Assembly: GCA_019359745.1 (NCBI GenBank)
Contig: JAHHGT010000001.1
Coordinates: 248,001-312,000, forward strand
Length of the DNA: 64,000 bases
Direction of reading: 5' to 3'
Source of the DNA: Aphanothece saxicola GSE-SYN-MK-01-06B
Lineage (GTDB): Bacteria; Cyanobacteriota; Cyanobacteriia; PCC-6307; Cyanobiaceae
The position numbers and the translations under genes are program-made. Positions within the stretch are counted from its first letter, which is position 1, and each line of letters opens with the position of its first letter. Below the pieces are notes generated by a model. It ran no database searches and was not told where the DNA came from. It saw only the letters and a list, made by a program, of their open reading frames with translations. Positions 40,847 through 50,721 of the stretch are shown one piece after another.

Positions 40847-41920
40847 ATGGCGCTCGTACCGCTTCGTCTGCTGCTCGATCACGCCGCAGAAAACGGCTAC
40901 GGCATTCCTGCCTTCAACGTCAACAACCTGGAGCAGGTGCAGTCGATCATGGAGGCTGCCTACGAAACCGACAGCCCGGTGATCCTCCAGGCCTCCCGTG
41001 GCGCCCGTCAGTACGCCGGCGAAAGCTTCCTGCGCCACCTGATCCTGGCCGCGGTGGAAACCTATCCCGACATCCCGGTGGTGATGCACCAGGACCACGG
41101 CAACAGCCCCGCCACCTGCTACGGCGCCGCTGCCAACGGTTTCACCTCGGTGATGATGGACGGCTCCCTGGAGGCCGACGCCAAGACCCCCGCCAGCTAC
41201 GACTACAACGTGGCCGTCACCAAGGAAGTGGTGGACGTGGCCCACGCCATCGGCGTGAGTGTGGAAGGCGAGCTGGGTTGCCTGGGTTCGTTGGAAACCG
41301 GCAAGGGTGAGGCCGAGGACGGCCATGGTTTCGAGGGCTCCCTCGACCATTCCCAGCTCCTCACCGACCCCGCCGAGGCGGCCGATTTCGTCGCCAAGAC
41401 CAAGGTGGATGCCCTGGCCATCGCCATCGGCACCAGCCACGGCGCCTACAAGTTCACCCGCAAGCCCACCGGCGAAGTGCTGGCCATCTCCCGGATCGCC
41501 GAGATCCACAAGGCCATCCCCAACACCCACCTGGTGATGCACGGCTCCAGCTCCGTTCCCCAGGAATGGCTGGACATGATCAACAAGTACGGCGGTGCCA
41601 TCCCCGAGACCTACGGCGTTCCCGTCGAGGAGATCCAGGAAGGCATCCGCAACGGCGTGCGCAAGGTGAACATCGACACCGACAACCGCCTCGCCTTCAC
41701 CGCCGCCGTGCGGGAAGCCGCCGCCAAGGATCCCGCCAACTTCGATCCCCGCCACTTCAACAAGCCCGCCCGGGCCTACATGAAGAAGGTCTGCCTCGAC
41801 CGTTACCAGCAGTTCTGGTGCGCCGGCAACGCCAGCAAGATCAAGCAGCGCGACATCAACTACTACGCCGCCCTCTACGCCAAAGGCGCCCTGGATCCCA
41901 AGACCGCCGTGGCCGCCTGA
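40847..41920 (+). CDS. fbaA: Fructose-bisphosphate aldolase, class II
   Basis: A 357-residue zinc aldolase of glycolysis and the Calvin cycle (also makes sedoheptulose 1,7-bisphosphate in cyanobacteria). Seen: [18 protein letters not shown], the zinc site [41 protein letters not shown] and [18 protein letters not shown]. It is the CbbA-like type used by cyanobacteria. Codon use is strongly biased towards C-ending codons, as expected of a highly expressed gene. A strong terminator follows. Confidence 0.98.
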   Translation: MALVPLRLLLDHAAENGYGIPAFNVNNLEQVQSIMEAAYETDSPVILQASRGARQYAGESFLRHLILAAVETYPDIPVVMHQDHGNSPATCYGAAANGFTSVMMDGSLEADAKTPASYDYNVAVTKEVVDVAHAIGVSVEGELGCLGSLETGKGEAEDGHGFEGSLDHSQLLTDPAEAADFVAKTKVDALAIAIGTSHGAYKFTRKPTGEVLAISRIAEIHKAIPNTHLVMHGSSSVPQEWLDMINKYGGAIPETYGVPVEEIQEGIRNGVRKVNIDTDNRLAFTAAVREAAAKDPANFDPRHFNKPARAYMKKVCLDRYQQFWCAGNASKIKQRDINYYAALYAKGALDPKTAVAA

Positions 41921-41950
41921 TCGGCGTCCCGCCCCTCCAGCGATCCTTCC

Positions 41951-41972
41951 GGGCCCCTCAGGGGCCCTTTTT
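41951..41972 (+). terminator. Intrinsic terminator of fba
   Basis: GGGCCCC-TCA-GGGGCCC followed directly by TTTTT: a perfect 7-bp GC stem with a 3-base loop and a U run, 30 bases after the fba stop. It separates fba from the convergent UPF0182 gene. Confidence 0.92.
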
Positions 41973-41980
41973 CATGGCGC

Positions 41981-44968
41981 TCAGGGCAGGGGCAGGGGCA
42001 CCGGCGCTCCGGCCGGCAGCGGCAGGGGGGTGCTGGTGTCCCCGGCCTCCTTGCCTGTGGGTGCCTCGTCCACCAGCCGGTCGAGGGCCCGGCGCAGGCT
42101 GCGCTCCATCACGAAGCGCCGGCCATCGGTGACCACCACCCGGACCAGGGTGGGCAGGTCGTTGCTCTTGGATTGCAGGTAGATCGGCTCCACATAAAGC
42201 AGACCCTCGCCCACCGGCAGCACTAGCAGATTGCCGCGGAACAACCGCGAACCGAGCCGGTTCCAGAGGCCGAACTGGAAACTGATCGTCGGGTCCTGAT
42301 CAATCAGGGCGGTGATCTGCTGGGGGCCGAGCAGCAGCCGTTGCTGGGGGAAGCGCACCAGCGTCAGCTCGCCGTAGTGGGGCGGATCGTTGCGGGCCGC
42401 CAGCCAGCCCACCAGGTTGGAGCGCTTCAGCGGCGTGAAGGGCAGCAGCAGCACGAACTCGGAGCGGTCCTCGCCGGGCAGTTGCATCGTGAGGTGGTAT
42501 GGCGACACCGGCACGCTGCTCTCGCCATAGATCTCGGTGGGCACCGACCAGACGTCGTCGCCGTTGTAGAAGGTGCGCACGTCGGTGACGTGGTAGCGCA
42601 ACAGCCGCTCCGCCTGAATGTCGAACTGGCTCTTCGGCACCCGGATGTGGGCAAGCAGGGCCCGCGGCATGGCCGAAAGCGGCCGGAACAGTTCTGGAAA
42701 GGCCCGGACCCAGGTGCGCAGCACCGGATCTCTGGCGTCATTGACGTAGAACCACAACCGGCCGTCGTGGGCATCAACCACCGCCTTCACCGGGTTGCGG
42801 AAGTAGCGCAGGCCCTGTGGATTGGGATCGCTGTAGGGGTAGGACCGGCTGGTGGTGAAGCCATCCAGGAGCCAATACTGATACTGCTCCGGCCGGTACC
42901 CCGCGCTGCCGGCCACCCGCGCCGTGACCAGATAGGGCTGGCTTTCAAAACGCAGGAACGGCGCCAGGGCCGACAGGCGTTGGTTCACCTGCCGCCGCAG
43001 CAGCAACAGCGAGCGGTCGGTGAACGAGCCGGTGAACAGCAGCCGTGGTTCCCGCAGGTAGATCGCGGCAGCCAGCCGGTTGAGGGGATGGGCCAGGGAG
43101 ATGCCCCGGGTGCCGGTGTAGTGGGTGTAGACGTTCAGTTCGCCTTCCGGATAGGAGAACTCCTTCACCTTGGTGGGCGCGATCGCGTAGGGGGAGGGGC
43201 CTGAGGCGAAGTACAGGCTCGGGCTGCCCACCGGCAGGGCCGCCTGGGCTTCCTTATCAGTGATGCCCAGTTCAGGAATTCCCTGCACCCGGCCACTGCT
43301 GCCCAGGTCCTTGACGAAAAACAGGGGCAGGCCGTCGGCGCCGAAGGCGTTCACCGGCGAAACGGTGAAGCCGTGGCCATTGGTGAACACCAGATGGCGG
43401 TTCAGCCAGGTGCGCGAGCCGGGCGGCAGGGCGCTGCTGTCGAGCTCCCGCGCCGAGATCAGCACCTGCTGGGAGCCGTTGCGGGCGGATTTGCCCTGGA
43501 GCGGATAGCGGTCGACATCCGCCGAAGGGAAGTTGTAGTAAAGCCGCAGCTGCTGCAGTTGGCGGTTGGCGGCCAGCAGGGGCTGGCTGTCCCAGAGGCG
43601 GATGTTATCCAGGGTGCCGGGGGCGCTCGCCAGATCCGCCTTGGTCAGGCCCTGGCGGGGTTCCAGCCGGATGGTGCGTACATGCTCCAGGCCAAAGGCA
43701 CGGCGGGTGGCCTGGATGCTGCGCTTCAGGTAGGGGGCTTCCACCGACAGCTCCCGCGGCTGCACCCATAAGCGCTGGGCCAGCGGCGACAGCACCCATT
43801 CACTGATGGGCACCAGCAGGGCGGCACCGGCCAGGGGCAGCAGGGCACCGCGCCGGAACCAGCCCCTGGGCAGGGGCACCAGCAGGGCGAAGGCCGTGAG
43901 CAACAGCAGCACGGCGAACAGCAGCCGCAGCGGCAGGCGCACGTGCAGATCCACGTAGCCCGCCCCCGAGGCCACGCCGCTGCCCTGCACCATCAGATCG
44001 AAGGGCGCCAGGGCATTGCTCAACGCCATCACGACGGCCAGCGCCGCTACCTGGGGTTGCAACACCCGCTGCTGGGCCTTGCTGAGGCCATCGAAGCGCA
44101 GATCCGACAGGATGCGGCTCTTGCCGATGGTGAGAAGCAGGCAGGCCGCCAGCCCCACCACTCCCTGGGCCAGGATCACGCTGAGCACCAGCCGCAGGGC
44201 CGGCAGCCGCAGCACGGTGAAGGAGAGATCGAAACCGGTGAGCGGATCCCCCTCGCCGAACGGTGTCGCCAGCAGGGCCGGCAGCCACAGGCTCCAGCCC
44301 CTTGCCACCGCCGTGGCCGAGCCCGCCAGGGAGGCCGCCATGGTGATCCGCAGGGTGGTGAGGGGCCACAGCAGCAACGGCAGCAGCAGGCCCCCCGCCA
44401 GGCCGGCCACCAGCAGGGGTGGCAGATCCCGGAGCACGGAGAAGCCGGTGATCACATCGCCATTGAAGGGGTTCTCGATCAGTCCCCTGGCCTGCACCAT
44501 CAGGTAACTCAGGCCGCCGGCCAGCAGCAGCACCAGCCCGATCAGCACCACCACCAGGGCGCCGTTCTCCAGCCGCAGCATCGGCTCCTTGGGTCTGGGG
44601 TCTTCGCTGCCCTGCTCCCGCAGGCGCCAGCAGCGCTGCAGCTGGGCCAGCTGCAGCACCAGGCCGAGGCCGAAGACCAACGCGAAGGCCGAGATCTGCA
44701 GCATCCAGCGCCGCAGCAGGATTCCCTGGAAATCGAACTGGGCGAACCAGAGCCATTCGATGCCCAGCCGAGCCGCGGCCCACAGGGCCAGCAGCAGCCC
44801 GAAGGCGATGGCGAGGCCGGCGGCAAGGCGTGGCCCCACACGGGCCGGCTGGGGGGAGGAATCGGGCACAAGCGGAGCGTAGGCAGAACCCCGCGGGCGA
44901 CAAGCTGCCCCCCACCAGGCCAGCGACAGCCGCCGCGGTGACGGCCGGATCCTGACAGGCGACGTCAT
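41981..44968 (-). CDS. UPF0182 family membrane protein
   Basis: A 995-residue member of the UPF0182/COG1615 family. The N-terminal ~370 residues have seven or so membrane helices, including LAAGLAIAFGLLLALWAAARL, ALVVVLIGLVLLLAGGLSYL and LLFAVLLLLTAFALLVPL. The rest is a large extracytoplasmic domain (PYLKRSIQATRRAFGL, LYYNFPSADVDRY, VYTHYTGTRGISL, FYNGDDVWSVPTEIYG, EPIYLQSKSNDLPTL). Its function is unknown. The annotated ATG at 44968 adds a basic extension; a GTG at 44869 is an alternative start close to the first helix. Divergent from thrC. Confidence 0.9.
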   Translation of the reverse strand: MTSPVRIRPSPRRLSLAWWGAACRPRGSAYAPLVPDSSPQPARVGPRLAAGLAIAFGLLLALWAAARLGIEWLWFAQFDFQGILLRRWMLQISAFALVFGLGLVLQLAQLQRCWRLREQGSEDPRPKEPMLRLENGALVVVLIGLVLLLAGGLSYLMVQARGLIENPFNGDVITGFSVLRDLPPLLVAGLAGGLLLPLLLWPLTTLRITMAASLAGSATAVARGWSLWLPALLATPFGEGDPLTGFDLSFTVLRLPALRLVLSVILAQGVVGLAACLLLTIGKSRILSDLRFDGLSKAQQRVLQPQVAALAVVMALSNALAPFDLMVQGSGVASGAGYVDLHVRLPLRLLFAVLLLLTAFALLVPLPRGWFRRGALLPLAGAALLVPISEWVLSPLAQRLWVQPRELSVEAPYLKRSIQATRRAFGLEHVRTIRLEPRQGLTKADLASAPGTLDNIRLWDSQPLLAANRQLQQLRLYYNFPSADVDRYPLQGKSARNGSQQVLISARELDSSALPPGSRTWLNRHLVFTNGHGFTVSPVNAFGADGLPLFFVKDLGSSGRVQGIPELGITDKEAQAALPVGSPSLYFASGPSPYAIAPTKVKEFSYPEGELNVYTHYTGTRGISLAHPLNRLAAAIYLREPRLLFTGSFTDRSLLLLRRQVNQRLSALAPFLRFESQPYLVTARVAGSAGYRPEQYQYWLLDGFTTSRSYPYSDPNPQGLRYFRNPVKAVVDAHDGRLWFYVNDARDPVLRTWVRAFPELFRPLSAMPRALLAHIRVPKSQFDIQAERLLRYHVTDVRTFYNGDDVWSVPTEIYGESSVPVSPYHLTMQLPGEDRSEFVLLLPFTPLKRSNLVGWLAARNDPPHYGELTLVRFPQQRLLLGPQQITALIDQDPTISFQFGLWNRLGSRLFRGNLLVLPVGEGLLYVEPIYLQSKSNDLPTLVRVVVTDGRRFVMERSLRRALDRLVDEAPTGKEAGDTSTPLPLPAGAPVPLPLP

Positions 44969-45030
44969 ACCCGATCCCGAAGGTCGGCTTTAGAGGCAGG
45001 CGCTGGCCGCCGCTGTTAGCGTTCCCCTCA

Positions 45031-46326
45031 GTGACCGGGACCGACTTGACCGCCACCCTTTCCCGCTCCACCTTCACGGGCCTGCGCTGCAAGGAATGCG
45101 GTCATCCCTATGAGGCTGGAGCGCGCCACGTCTGTGAAGACGTCTGCTTCGGCCCGCTTGAGGTGGTCTACGACTACGACGCCATCCGCAGCCGGGTCAG
45201 CCGGGCCACCATCGAGGCCGGCCCCACCTCCATCTGGCGCTACCGCGAATTCCTGCCCGTCGAAGGCGACCCCATCGACGTGGGCACCGGCTTCACCCCC
45301 CTGCTCAAGGCCGACCGTCTGGCCAGGCGCCTTGGCCTGTCTTCGCTCTACATCAAGAACGACGGCGTCAACATGCCGACGCTCTCCTTCAAGGACCGCG
45401 TCGTTTCGGTGGCCCTCACCCGGGCCCGCGAACTGGGCTTCACCACCGTCAGCTGTGCCTCCACCGGCAACCTGGCCAACTCCACCGCCGCCATCGCCGC
45501 CCACGCCGGCCTGGAATGCTGCGTCTTCATCCCCAGTGATCTCGAACTGGGCAAGGTGCTGGGCACCCTCGTCTACAACCCCACCCTGATGGCGGTGAAG
45601 GGCAACTATGACCAGGTCAACCGGCTCTGCTCCGAGGTGGCCAACACCTACGGCTGGGGCTTCGTCAACATCAACCTGCGCCCCTATTACTCCGAGGGCT
45701 CCAAGACCCTCGGTTACGAGGTGATTGAGCAGCTCGGCTGGCGGCTCCCCGACCACATCGTCGCCCCCCTCGCCTCCGGCTCCCTGTTCACCAAGATCCG
45801 CAAGGGCTTCGACGAGTTCATCAAGGTGGGCCTCGTCGAGGAGAAGCCCGTGCGCTTCAGCGGTGCCCAGGCCGAAGGCTGCTCGCCCATCGCCCAGGCG
45901 TTCGCCGCCGGCCGTGATTTCATCACCCCGGTGAAGCCGAACACCATCGCCAAGTCGATCGCCATCGGCAATCCCGCCGACGGCCCCTACGCCATCGACA
46001 TCGCCAACCGCACCGGCGGCACCATCGCGGCGGTCACCGATGAGGAGATCATCGACGGCATCAAGCTGCTGGCCGAGATGGAGGGGGTGTTCACCGAGAC
46101 CGCCGGTGGCACCACCATCGCCGTGCTCAAGAAGCTGGTGGAGCAGGGCAAGATCGACCCCTCGGAAACCACCGTCGCCTACATCACCGGCAACGGCCTC
46201 AAGACCACCGAAGCGATCGCCTCCTGCATCGGTGCGCCGTACACCATCGAGCCGCAGCTCGCCAGCTTCAATGCCGCCTGGGAGCAGTCCCAGGCCTCCC
46301 ATGGGAGCAAGGCCGCGCCGGCCTGA
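45031..46326 (+). CDS. thrC: Threonine synthase
   Basis: A 431-residue PLP enzyme converting O-phosphohomoserine to threonine. The N-terminal zinc-ribbon-like segment (LRCKECGHPYEAGARHVCED) is typical of one threonine-synthase class. Other landmarks are TPLLKADRLARRLGLSSLYIKNDGVN, PLP Lys in TLSFKDRVVSVA, CASTGNLANSTAA, and GSLFTKIRKGF. It starts at GTG 45031. A MoaD/ThiS-like sulfur carrier gene follows after 42 bp on the same strand, a linkage known from other bacteria. Confidence 0.96.
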   Translation: MTGTDLTATLSRSTFTGLRCKECGHPYEAGARHVCEDVCFGPLEVVYDYDAIRSRVSRATIEAGPTSIWRYREFLPVEGDPIDVGTGFTPLLKADRLARRLGLSSLYIKNDGVNMPTLSFKDRVVSVALTRARELGFTTVSCASTGNLANSTAAIAAHAGLECCVFIPSDLELGKVLGTLVYNPTLMAVKGNYDQVNRLCSEVANTYGWGFVNINLRPYYSEGSKTLGYEVIEQLGWRLPDHIVAPLASGSLFTKIRKGFDEFIKVGLVEEKPVRFSGAQAEGCSPIAQAFAAGRDFITPVKPNTIAKSIAIGNPADGPYAIDIANRTGGTIAAVTDEEIIDGIKLLAEMEGVFTETAGGTTIAVLKKLVEQGKIDPSETTVAYITGNGLKTTEAIASCIGAPYTIEPQLASFNAAWEQSQASHGSKAAPA

Positions 46327-46368
46327 CGTCGCCCGTTTCCCTCCTTTTCTGCCCCACCGACGCTTTCC

Positions 46369-46644
46369 ATGGCCATCCAGGTTCTGATTCCCACCCCCCT
46401 GCAGAAGTTCACCAACGACGAGGCCAGCGTCAGCCTTGAGGCAGCCAGCATCGACGGCCTGCTCGTGGCCCTCGAAGGCCGCTACCCCGGCATCCAGGCC
46501 CGTCTGTGTGATGAGAACGGCAAGCTGCGCCGCTTCCTCAACCTCTACGTGAACAGCGAGGACATCCGCTTCCTGGACAACCAGGCCACGCTGCTCAGCG
46601 ATGGCGACGAGGTGAGCATCGTTCCGGCCGTCGCTGGCGGCTGA
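46369..46644 (+). CDS. MoaD/ThiS-family sulfur carrier protein
   Basis: A 91-residue ubiquitin-fold protein ending in the diagnostic Gly-Gly ([10 protein letters not shown]), which is adenylated and thiocarboxylated by an E1-like enzyme. Core: [49 protein letters not shown] and [14 protein letters not shown]. MoaD, ThiS and CysO-type carriers cannot be told apart by eye. The position next to thrC suggests a role in sulfur amino-acid synthesis (as CysO next to cysM, or the HcyS carrier), but this is inference. Confidence 0.9.
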   Translation: MAIQVLIPTPLQKFTNDEASVSLEAASIDGLLVALEGRYPGIQARLCDENGKLRRFLNLYVNSEDIRFLDNQATLLSDGDEVSIVPAVAGG

Positions 46645-46742
46645 GTCGGTCGTAGGGAGTGCGCTGGCGGGGGCCGCTCGCCACCGGCCCGCCGATGGGC
46701 TTCGGATGTCCATAAGCTTTTGTACCCATCCGCTTCCGTCCC

Positions 46743-47741
46743 ATGGAACCGATCCAGGCCCCCAGCCCCACGGTTCCTGCCGGAAGCAGCGGCCCCCCCC
46801 ACGACTGGCTGTCGGCCGGTCTCTATTTCGACTACCGCCAGGCCGCCAACCCCGTGCGGCCGGGGCTGACCGAACCGATCCGCTACCACCAGTGGGGCGC
46901 CGAGCTCCATGGCCAGGGCCCGACGGCGGTGTTGCCCCTTGATCTGAGCACCGCCCTCGGTTGCGAGGGCCCCGCCACCAGCCCTGGTCTGGCGGCCCAC
47001 TTCCTGCGCCTGTTGCCCGGTGAGGGGCTCAAGGCGGCGGCCGCCGCCACCAGCTCTCTGTTTTATGTGCTCCGCGGTGCCGGCACCCTCGAGCGCCCGG
47101 CGGACGCCCTCGGCGCCCCGCTCAGCCTCCGCTGGGCCCGGGGCGATCTGTTCGTGCTGCCCGCCGGCGCCGATCCCCTCCTGCACGCCACCGAGGAGAG
47201 CGTTCTCTACTGGGTTCATGACGCCCCCCTGCTGCGCTATCTGGGGGTGCTGCCCGCCGGCCCCCGCTTCTCGGCCGTCCACTACCCGGCCGCCCGCCAG
47301 GAGGAAGCCCTGCAGCAGCTGTTGGCCGATCCCAGCGCCGCCCGCTCCAACCGGCTCAGCATCCTGCTGGCCCACGCCGATCTGCCCGCCACCCGCACCG
47401 TGAGCCACACCCTCTGGGCCATGCTCGGGGTGGTGCCCGATGGTGCCGTCCAGCCGCCCCACCGGCACCAGTCGGTGGCCCTCGACCTGATCATCGACTG
47501 CGACCCCGGTTGCTACAGCCTGGTGGGAACCGAGCTCCGCGCCGACGGCACGATCCTCAATCCCACCCGCATCGAGTGGGAGCCGGGGGGCGCCTTCATC
47601 ACGCCACCCGGCCACTGGCATTCCCATGGAAACGAGAGTGGCCGGATGGCACGGCTGCTGCCGATTCAGGACGCCGGCCTACACACCCACCTGCGCAGCC
47701 TCGACATCCGCTTTGCCTCCGGCCTGGGCGGCGAGGGCTGA
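46743..47741 (+). CDS. Bicupin, gentisate 1,2-dioxygenase-like
   Basis: A 332-residue double-cupin protein. The N-terminal cupin (SLFYVLRGAGTLERP, ARGDLFVLPAGAD) has lost clear metal ligands. The C-terminal cupin (PPHRHQSVALDLIIDCD, GAFITPPGHWHSHGNES) keeps HxH-type ligands and a third His, as in gentisate/salicylate dioxygenases (iron, ring cleavage). No other aromatic-degradation gene is nearby, so the substrate is unknown. Its 3' end overlaps the ftsH 3' end by 63 bp on the opposite strand. Confidence 0.85.
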   Translation: MEPIQAPSPTVPAGSSGPPHDWLSAGLYFDYRQAANPVRPGLTEPIRYHQWGAELHGQGPTAVLPLDLSTALGCEGPATSPGLAAHFLRLLPGEGLKAAAAATSSLFYVLRGAGTLERPADALGAPLSLRWARGDLFVLPAGADPLLHATEESVLYWVHDAPLLRYLGVLPAGPRFSAVHYPAARQEEALQQLLADPSAARSNRLSILLAHADLPATRTVSHTLWAMLGVVPDGAVQPPHRHQSVALDLIIDCDPGCYSLVGTELRADGTILNPTRIEWEPGGAFITPPGHWHSHGNESGRMARLLPIQDAGLHTHLRSLDIRFASGLGGEG

Positions 47742-49550
47742 ACCGCCAGAGGCTTCATAGGCCTCCACAAGCGAGCGGAAGCTGTCTCCGTCGATGGTTT
47801 CCAGCTCGATCAGCCGATTGACCAGCTCATCGATCAGCTCCCGGCGGGGGGTGAGCACCGCCATGGCCCTCTCCAGGGCCTCGCAGGCGAGCAGACGCAC
47901 CTGCTCGTCGATGCGGTTGCCGGTGCGCACCGAGGTGTGGGGACTGGAGCGGATCCAGTCACGGCCGAGGAACACCTCCTCCCCCTCCTCCTCCAGGGCG
48001 AAGGTGCCGAGGCTGGAGAAGCCATAGCGCATCACCATGTCACGGCAGATGCGCCGTACCAGCTGCAGGTCGCTGCTGGCCCCCTGGGTCACCTCGCTGG
48101 GGCCGAACACCACCAGTTCGGCGGCCCGGCCGCCGAGGGCCACCACCAGCCGGGCCCGCAGGTAGGCCTTGCTGATCAGCCCGGAATCGAGGATGTCCTC
48201 ATCGGGCATGGTGCGGGCAAACCCTCCGACGCCTCCGGCCCTGGGCAGCAGGGTCACCTTGTCGAGTTTGTCGGCGTGGGGCACCAGGGTGGTGAGCAGG
48301 GCGTGGCCGATCTCGTGGTACGCGATCAACCGCTTCTTGGCGCTGTCCTGCAGCGGGGCGGCGGCCAGCCCCATGGTGATGCGTTCGAGCGCGTCACCGA
48401 TGGCCTGGTCATCCACCTGGCTCTTCTGGCGCCGGGCCGTGAGGATGGCGGCCTCGTTGAGCAGGTTGGCCAGGTCGGCCCCGGAGAAACCGGGGGTGCG
48501 GCGGGCCCAGTCGGCCATCGACACCTCTTCGGCCAGGGGCCTGGTGCGGGCATGGACCGAGAGGATCTCCTCGCGCCCGGCGCGGTCCGGCAGATCGACG
48601 CTGATGCGGCGATCGAAGCGACCCGGCCGCAGCAGGGCCGTGTCCAGCACGTCGAGGCGGTTGGTGGCGGCCAGCAGGATCACCCCCGAGTTGTCCTCGA
48701 AGCCGTCCATTTCGGTCAGCAACTGGTTGAGGGTCTGCTCCCGCTCGTCGTTGCCACCGCCGATCCCCGCCCCCCGCTGGCGTCCAACCGCGTCGATCTC
48801 GTCGATGAAAATGATGCAAGGGGCCTTGGCCTTGGCCTGCCGGAACAGATCCCGCACCCGGCTGGCACCCACGCCCACGAACATCTCGACGAATTCGGTG
48901 GCGGCCATCGAGAAGAAGGGCACGCCGGCTTCACCGGCGATGGCCCGGGCCAGCAGCGTCTTGCCGGTGCCGGGGGGACCGACCAGCAGCACCCCCTTGG
49001 GGATGCGGGCGCCGATGGAGGTGAACTGTTCCGGGGTCTTGAGGAAGGTCACCACCTCCTGCAGCTCCTCCTTGGCCTCGGCGATGCCGGCCACGTCCTC
49101 GAAGCGCACCGTGATCGCCCCCTCTTCCTGCAGACGGGGCTGGCTGCGGCCGAATCCCATCGCCTTGTTGGCCACCTGGGCGGAGCGCCGCACCAGCAGC
49201 ACCAGGCCCGCGATCAGCAGCGCCACCAGCAGGCCGTTGGTGACCAGCCCGGCCATGGCGTCGTCGCGTCGTTCATCCCGCACCGCCAGGGGCACCCGGG
49301 CCTGTTCGGCCGTGCGCAACAGCTGCTGGTTGTCGCTGAAAACCGCCACCTGACGGCTGCGGCCGTCGGCGAAGGTGGCGGTCACCACCCGCTGGGTGGG
49401 AGAGAGTTCCAGGCTCTTCACCTTGCCGGCTTCGATGTCCCGCAGCAGCTGGCTGTAGGAGGGCGCAGCGGAGCTGTTGCCCCCGAGGCTGAAGCCCGGT
49501 TGCACCGGTGGGGCTGGTTTGGCCGGCTCCGGAGGAGAACTGCTGCTCAC
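47679..49550 (-). CDS. ftsH: FtsH-type AAA+ zinc metalloprotease lacking the first TM helix
   Basis: A 623-residue membrane protease. AAA domain: Walker A GPPGTGKT (191-198), Walker B IIFIDE (246-251), second region of homology [20 protein letters not shown]. Protease motif HEIGH (412-416). FtsH normally has two membrane helices, but here residues 1-30 are Pro/Ser-rich and hydrophilic, so only one helix (about 100-121) remains after the small periplasmic-type domain. The frame upstream of the GTG start offers no hydrophobic segment before a stop. FtsH degrades damaged membrane proteins, including D1 in the thylakoid; this is family knowledge. Topology of this variant may be inverted or unusual. 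Confidence 0.95.
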   Translation of the reverse strand: MSSSSPPEPAKPAPPVQPGFSLGGNSSAAPSYSQLLRDIEAGKVKSLELSPTQRVVTATFADGRSRQVAVFSDNQQLLRTAEQARVPLAVRDERRDDAMAGLVTNGLLVALLIAGLVLLVRRSAQVANKAMGFGRSQPRLQEEGAITVRFEDVAGIAEAKEELQEVVTFLKTPEQFTSIGARIPKGVLLVGPPGTGKTLLARAIAGEAGVPFFSMAATEFVEMFVGVGASRVRDLFRQAKAKAPCIIFIDEIDAVGRQRGAGIGGGNDEREQTLNQLLTEMDGFEDNSGVILLAATNRLDVLDTALLRPGRFDRRISVDLPDRAGREEILSVHARTRPLAEEVSMADWARRTPGFSGADLANLLNEAAILTARRQKSQVDDQAIGDALERITMGLAAAPLQDSAKKRLIAYHEIGHALLTTLVPHADKLDKVTLLPRAGGVGGFARTMPDEDILDSGLISKAYLRARLVVALGGRAAELVVFGPSEVTQGASSDLQLVRRICRDMVMRYGFSSLGTFALEEEGEEVFLGRDWIRSSPHTSVRTGNRIDEQVRLLACEALERAMAVLTPRRELIDELVNRLIELETIDGDSFRSLVEAYEASGGSALAAQAGGKADVEAAQVGV

Positions 49551-49642
49551 GGGCCTTGCATCCTGATCAGGAATGGACTGTAGCCATTTGACGAAAGGCG
49601 AGTCGGCGGCGCAGGATCATCGTTTGGCAACGAGATAGCCGG

Positions 49643-49825
49643 ATGGCCGTACCCAAGAAGAAAACCTCCAAAGGCAAGCGCAACCAGCGCCATGCCCACT
49701 GGAAGGCCAAGGCCGGTGTGGCGGCCCAGAAAGCCATGTCGCTCGGCAAGGCCGTCCTGAGCGGTCGCGCCCAGGGCTTCGTCTACCCGATCGCCGAAGA
49801 GGCCGAAGCCAGCGAAGAGAGCTGA
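49643..49825 (+). CDS. rpmF: 50S ribosomal protein L32
   Basis: A 60-residue ribosomal protein. The N terminus [20 protein letters not shown] and central [13 protein letters not shown] fit cyanobacterial L32. The acidic tail (EEAEASEES) is typical of this lineage, and the bacterial zinc Cys pairs are absent, as in cyanobacterial forms. It starts 93 bp from the divergent ftsH and overlaps the 3' end of the glycerate kinase by 43 bp. Confidence 0.97.
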   Translation: MAVPKKKTSKGKRNQRHAHWKAKAGVAAQKAMSLGKAVLSGRAQGFVYPIAEEAEASEES

Positions 49826-50721
49826 GTGCCCAGGGGGCGGCAACGCCTTCGGCCATCGAGGATCACACCACCTTGCAGCACCAGGGAAGGCTCCTGCTTG
49901 AGCAGCGGGTCCTGGTAGAGAGCCGGTGGCAGGGACTGGATCGTGGCCCGAACCAGGCCATCGAGCTTGTCGGCCGCGAGCCAGCCCCCACCGCTTCGCC
50001 GTTGTCTGGCTTCGGCCTGGAAGCGCCAGCGTCGCGGCAGGCTCCAGCGCTGCGGGCGCAGCAGCCAGAGCCCATCGCAGGCGGCCCAGAGGTCCCCGTA
50101 GCCCGCCAGATGGCGGTCCCAGATGGGCAGCCACAGCCGTTCGTCGGCCGTCAGCTCCTCGAGACCAGCCCCGCTCTGCAGGCTTGCCTCCAGCGCCTGC
50201 GGACCAAGGGATCGGCATCCCATCAGCCAGCCCTCGATCACCAGGGCGTCCGCTGGCTGATCCCGCCAGCCGGATCGCTCCCCTTCGCCTCCGGCCAGCG
50301 TCTTGTCGAAACGGGGCAGTCGCAGCGGGCCCCCGGCTCGCCAGCCGTTCAGCGCCGCCAGCAGCAGCGGCAGGTCATGGCTGCCGGGCGGCACCCGGCT
50401 GACGCCGAAGGGGTTCCCCGCCAGCACCTGGCGCCGTTGCTCGGCGGGCAGGTAGAGATCGTCGATCGAGGCCACGACGAGCCGCAGGCCGCCCAGGGCG
50501 GCAAGGCGCTCCAGGGCGCGGCCCAGGCTGGTCTTGCCGGCACCCACGGGCCCATTCAGGGCCAGGACCGGTCGCCGCTGGGCGGTTCCGCTCTCCAGGC
50601 CGTCTTCGAGCCGCCCCAGCAGCGGCAGGGCCAGGTGCCGCAGCAGGCTGGGGTGCACCGGCCCGAGGTCGCCGGCCCGCTCCAGCCGCCGTTCCCAGGC
50701 CGCCGCCGGCTCAGGTCCCAA
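49783..50721 (-). CDS. D-glycerate 3-kinase, plant (GLYK) type
   Basis: A 312-residue P-loop kinase of the phosphoribulokinase/uridine-kinase superfamily. Walker [19 protein letters not shown], then [17 protein letters not shown] and [17 protein letters not shown]. The family hallmark follows: [17 protein letters not shown] and [16 protein letters not shown]. This is the plant GLYK type, which phosphorylates glycerate at the end of the photorespiratory C2 cycle. It starts at TTG 50721 inside the preceding gene's end. Likely cotranscribed with the Ycf20-like and CbbY-like genes, forming a cluster with a photorespiratory/Rubisco-support flavour. Confidence 0.88.
   Translation of the reverse strand: MGPEPAAAWERRLERAGDLGPVHPSLLRHLALPLLGRLEDGLESGTAQRRPVLALNGPVGAGKTSLGRALERLAALGGLRLVVASIDDLYLPAEQRRQVLAGNPFGVSRVPPGSHDLPLLLAALNGWRAGGPLRLPRFDKTLAGGEGERSGWRDQPADALVIEGWLMGCRSLGPQALEASLQSGAGLEELTADERLWLPIWDRHLAGYGDLWAACDGLWLLRPQRWSLPRRWRFQAEARQRRSGGGWLAADKLDGLVRATIQSLPPALYQDPLLKQEPSLVLQGGVILDGRRRCRPLGTQLSSLASASSAIG

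Noticed and set aside
46743-47741. Aromatic degradation operon
   Set aside because: Only the bicupin is present; no hydrolase, isomerase or transport genes of a gentisate pathway are nearby.
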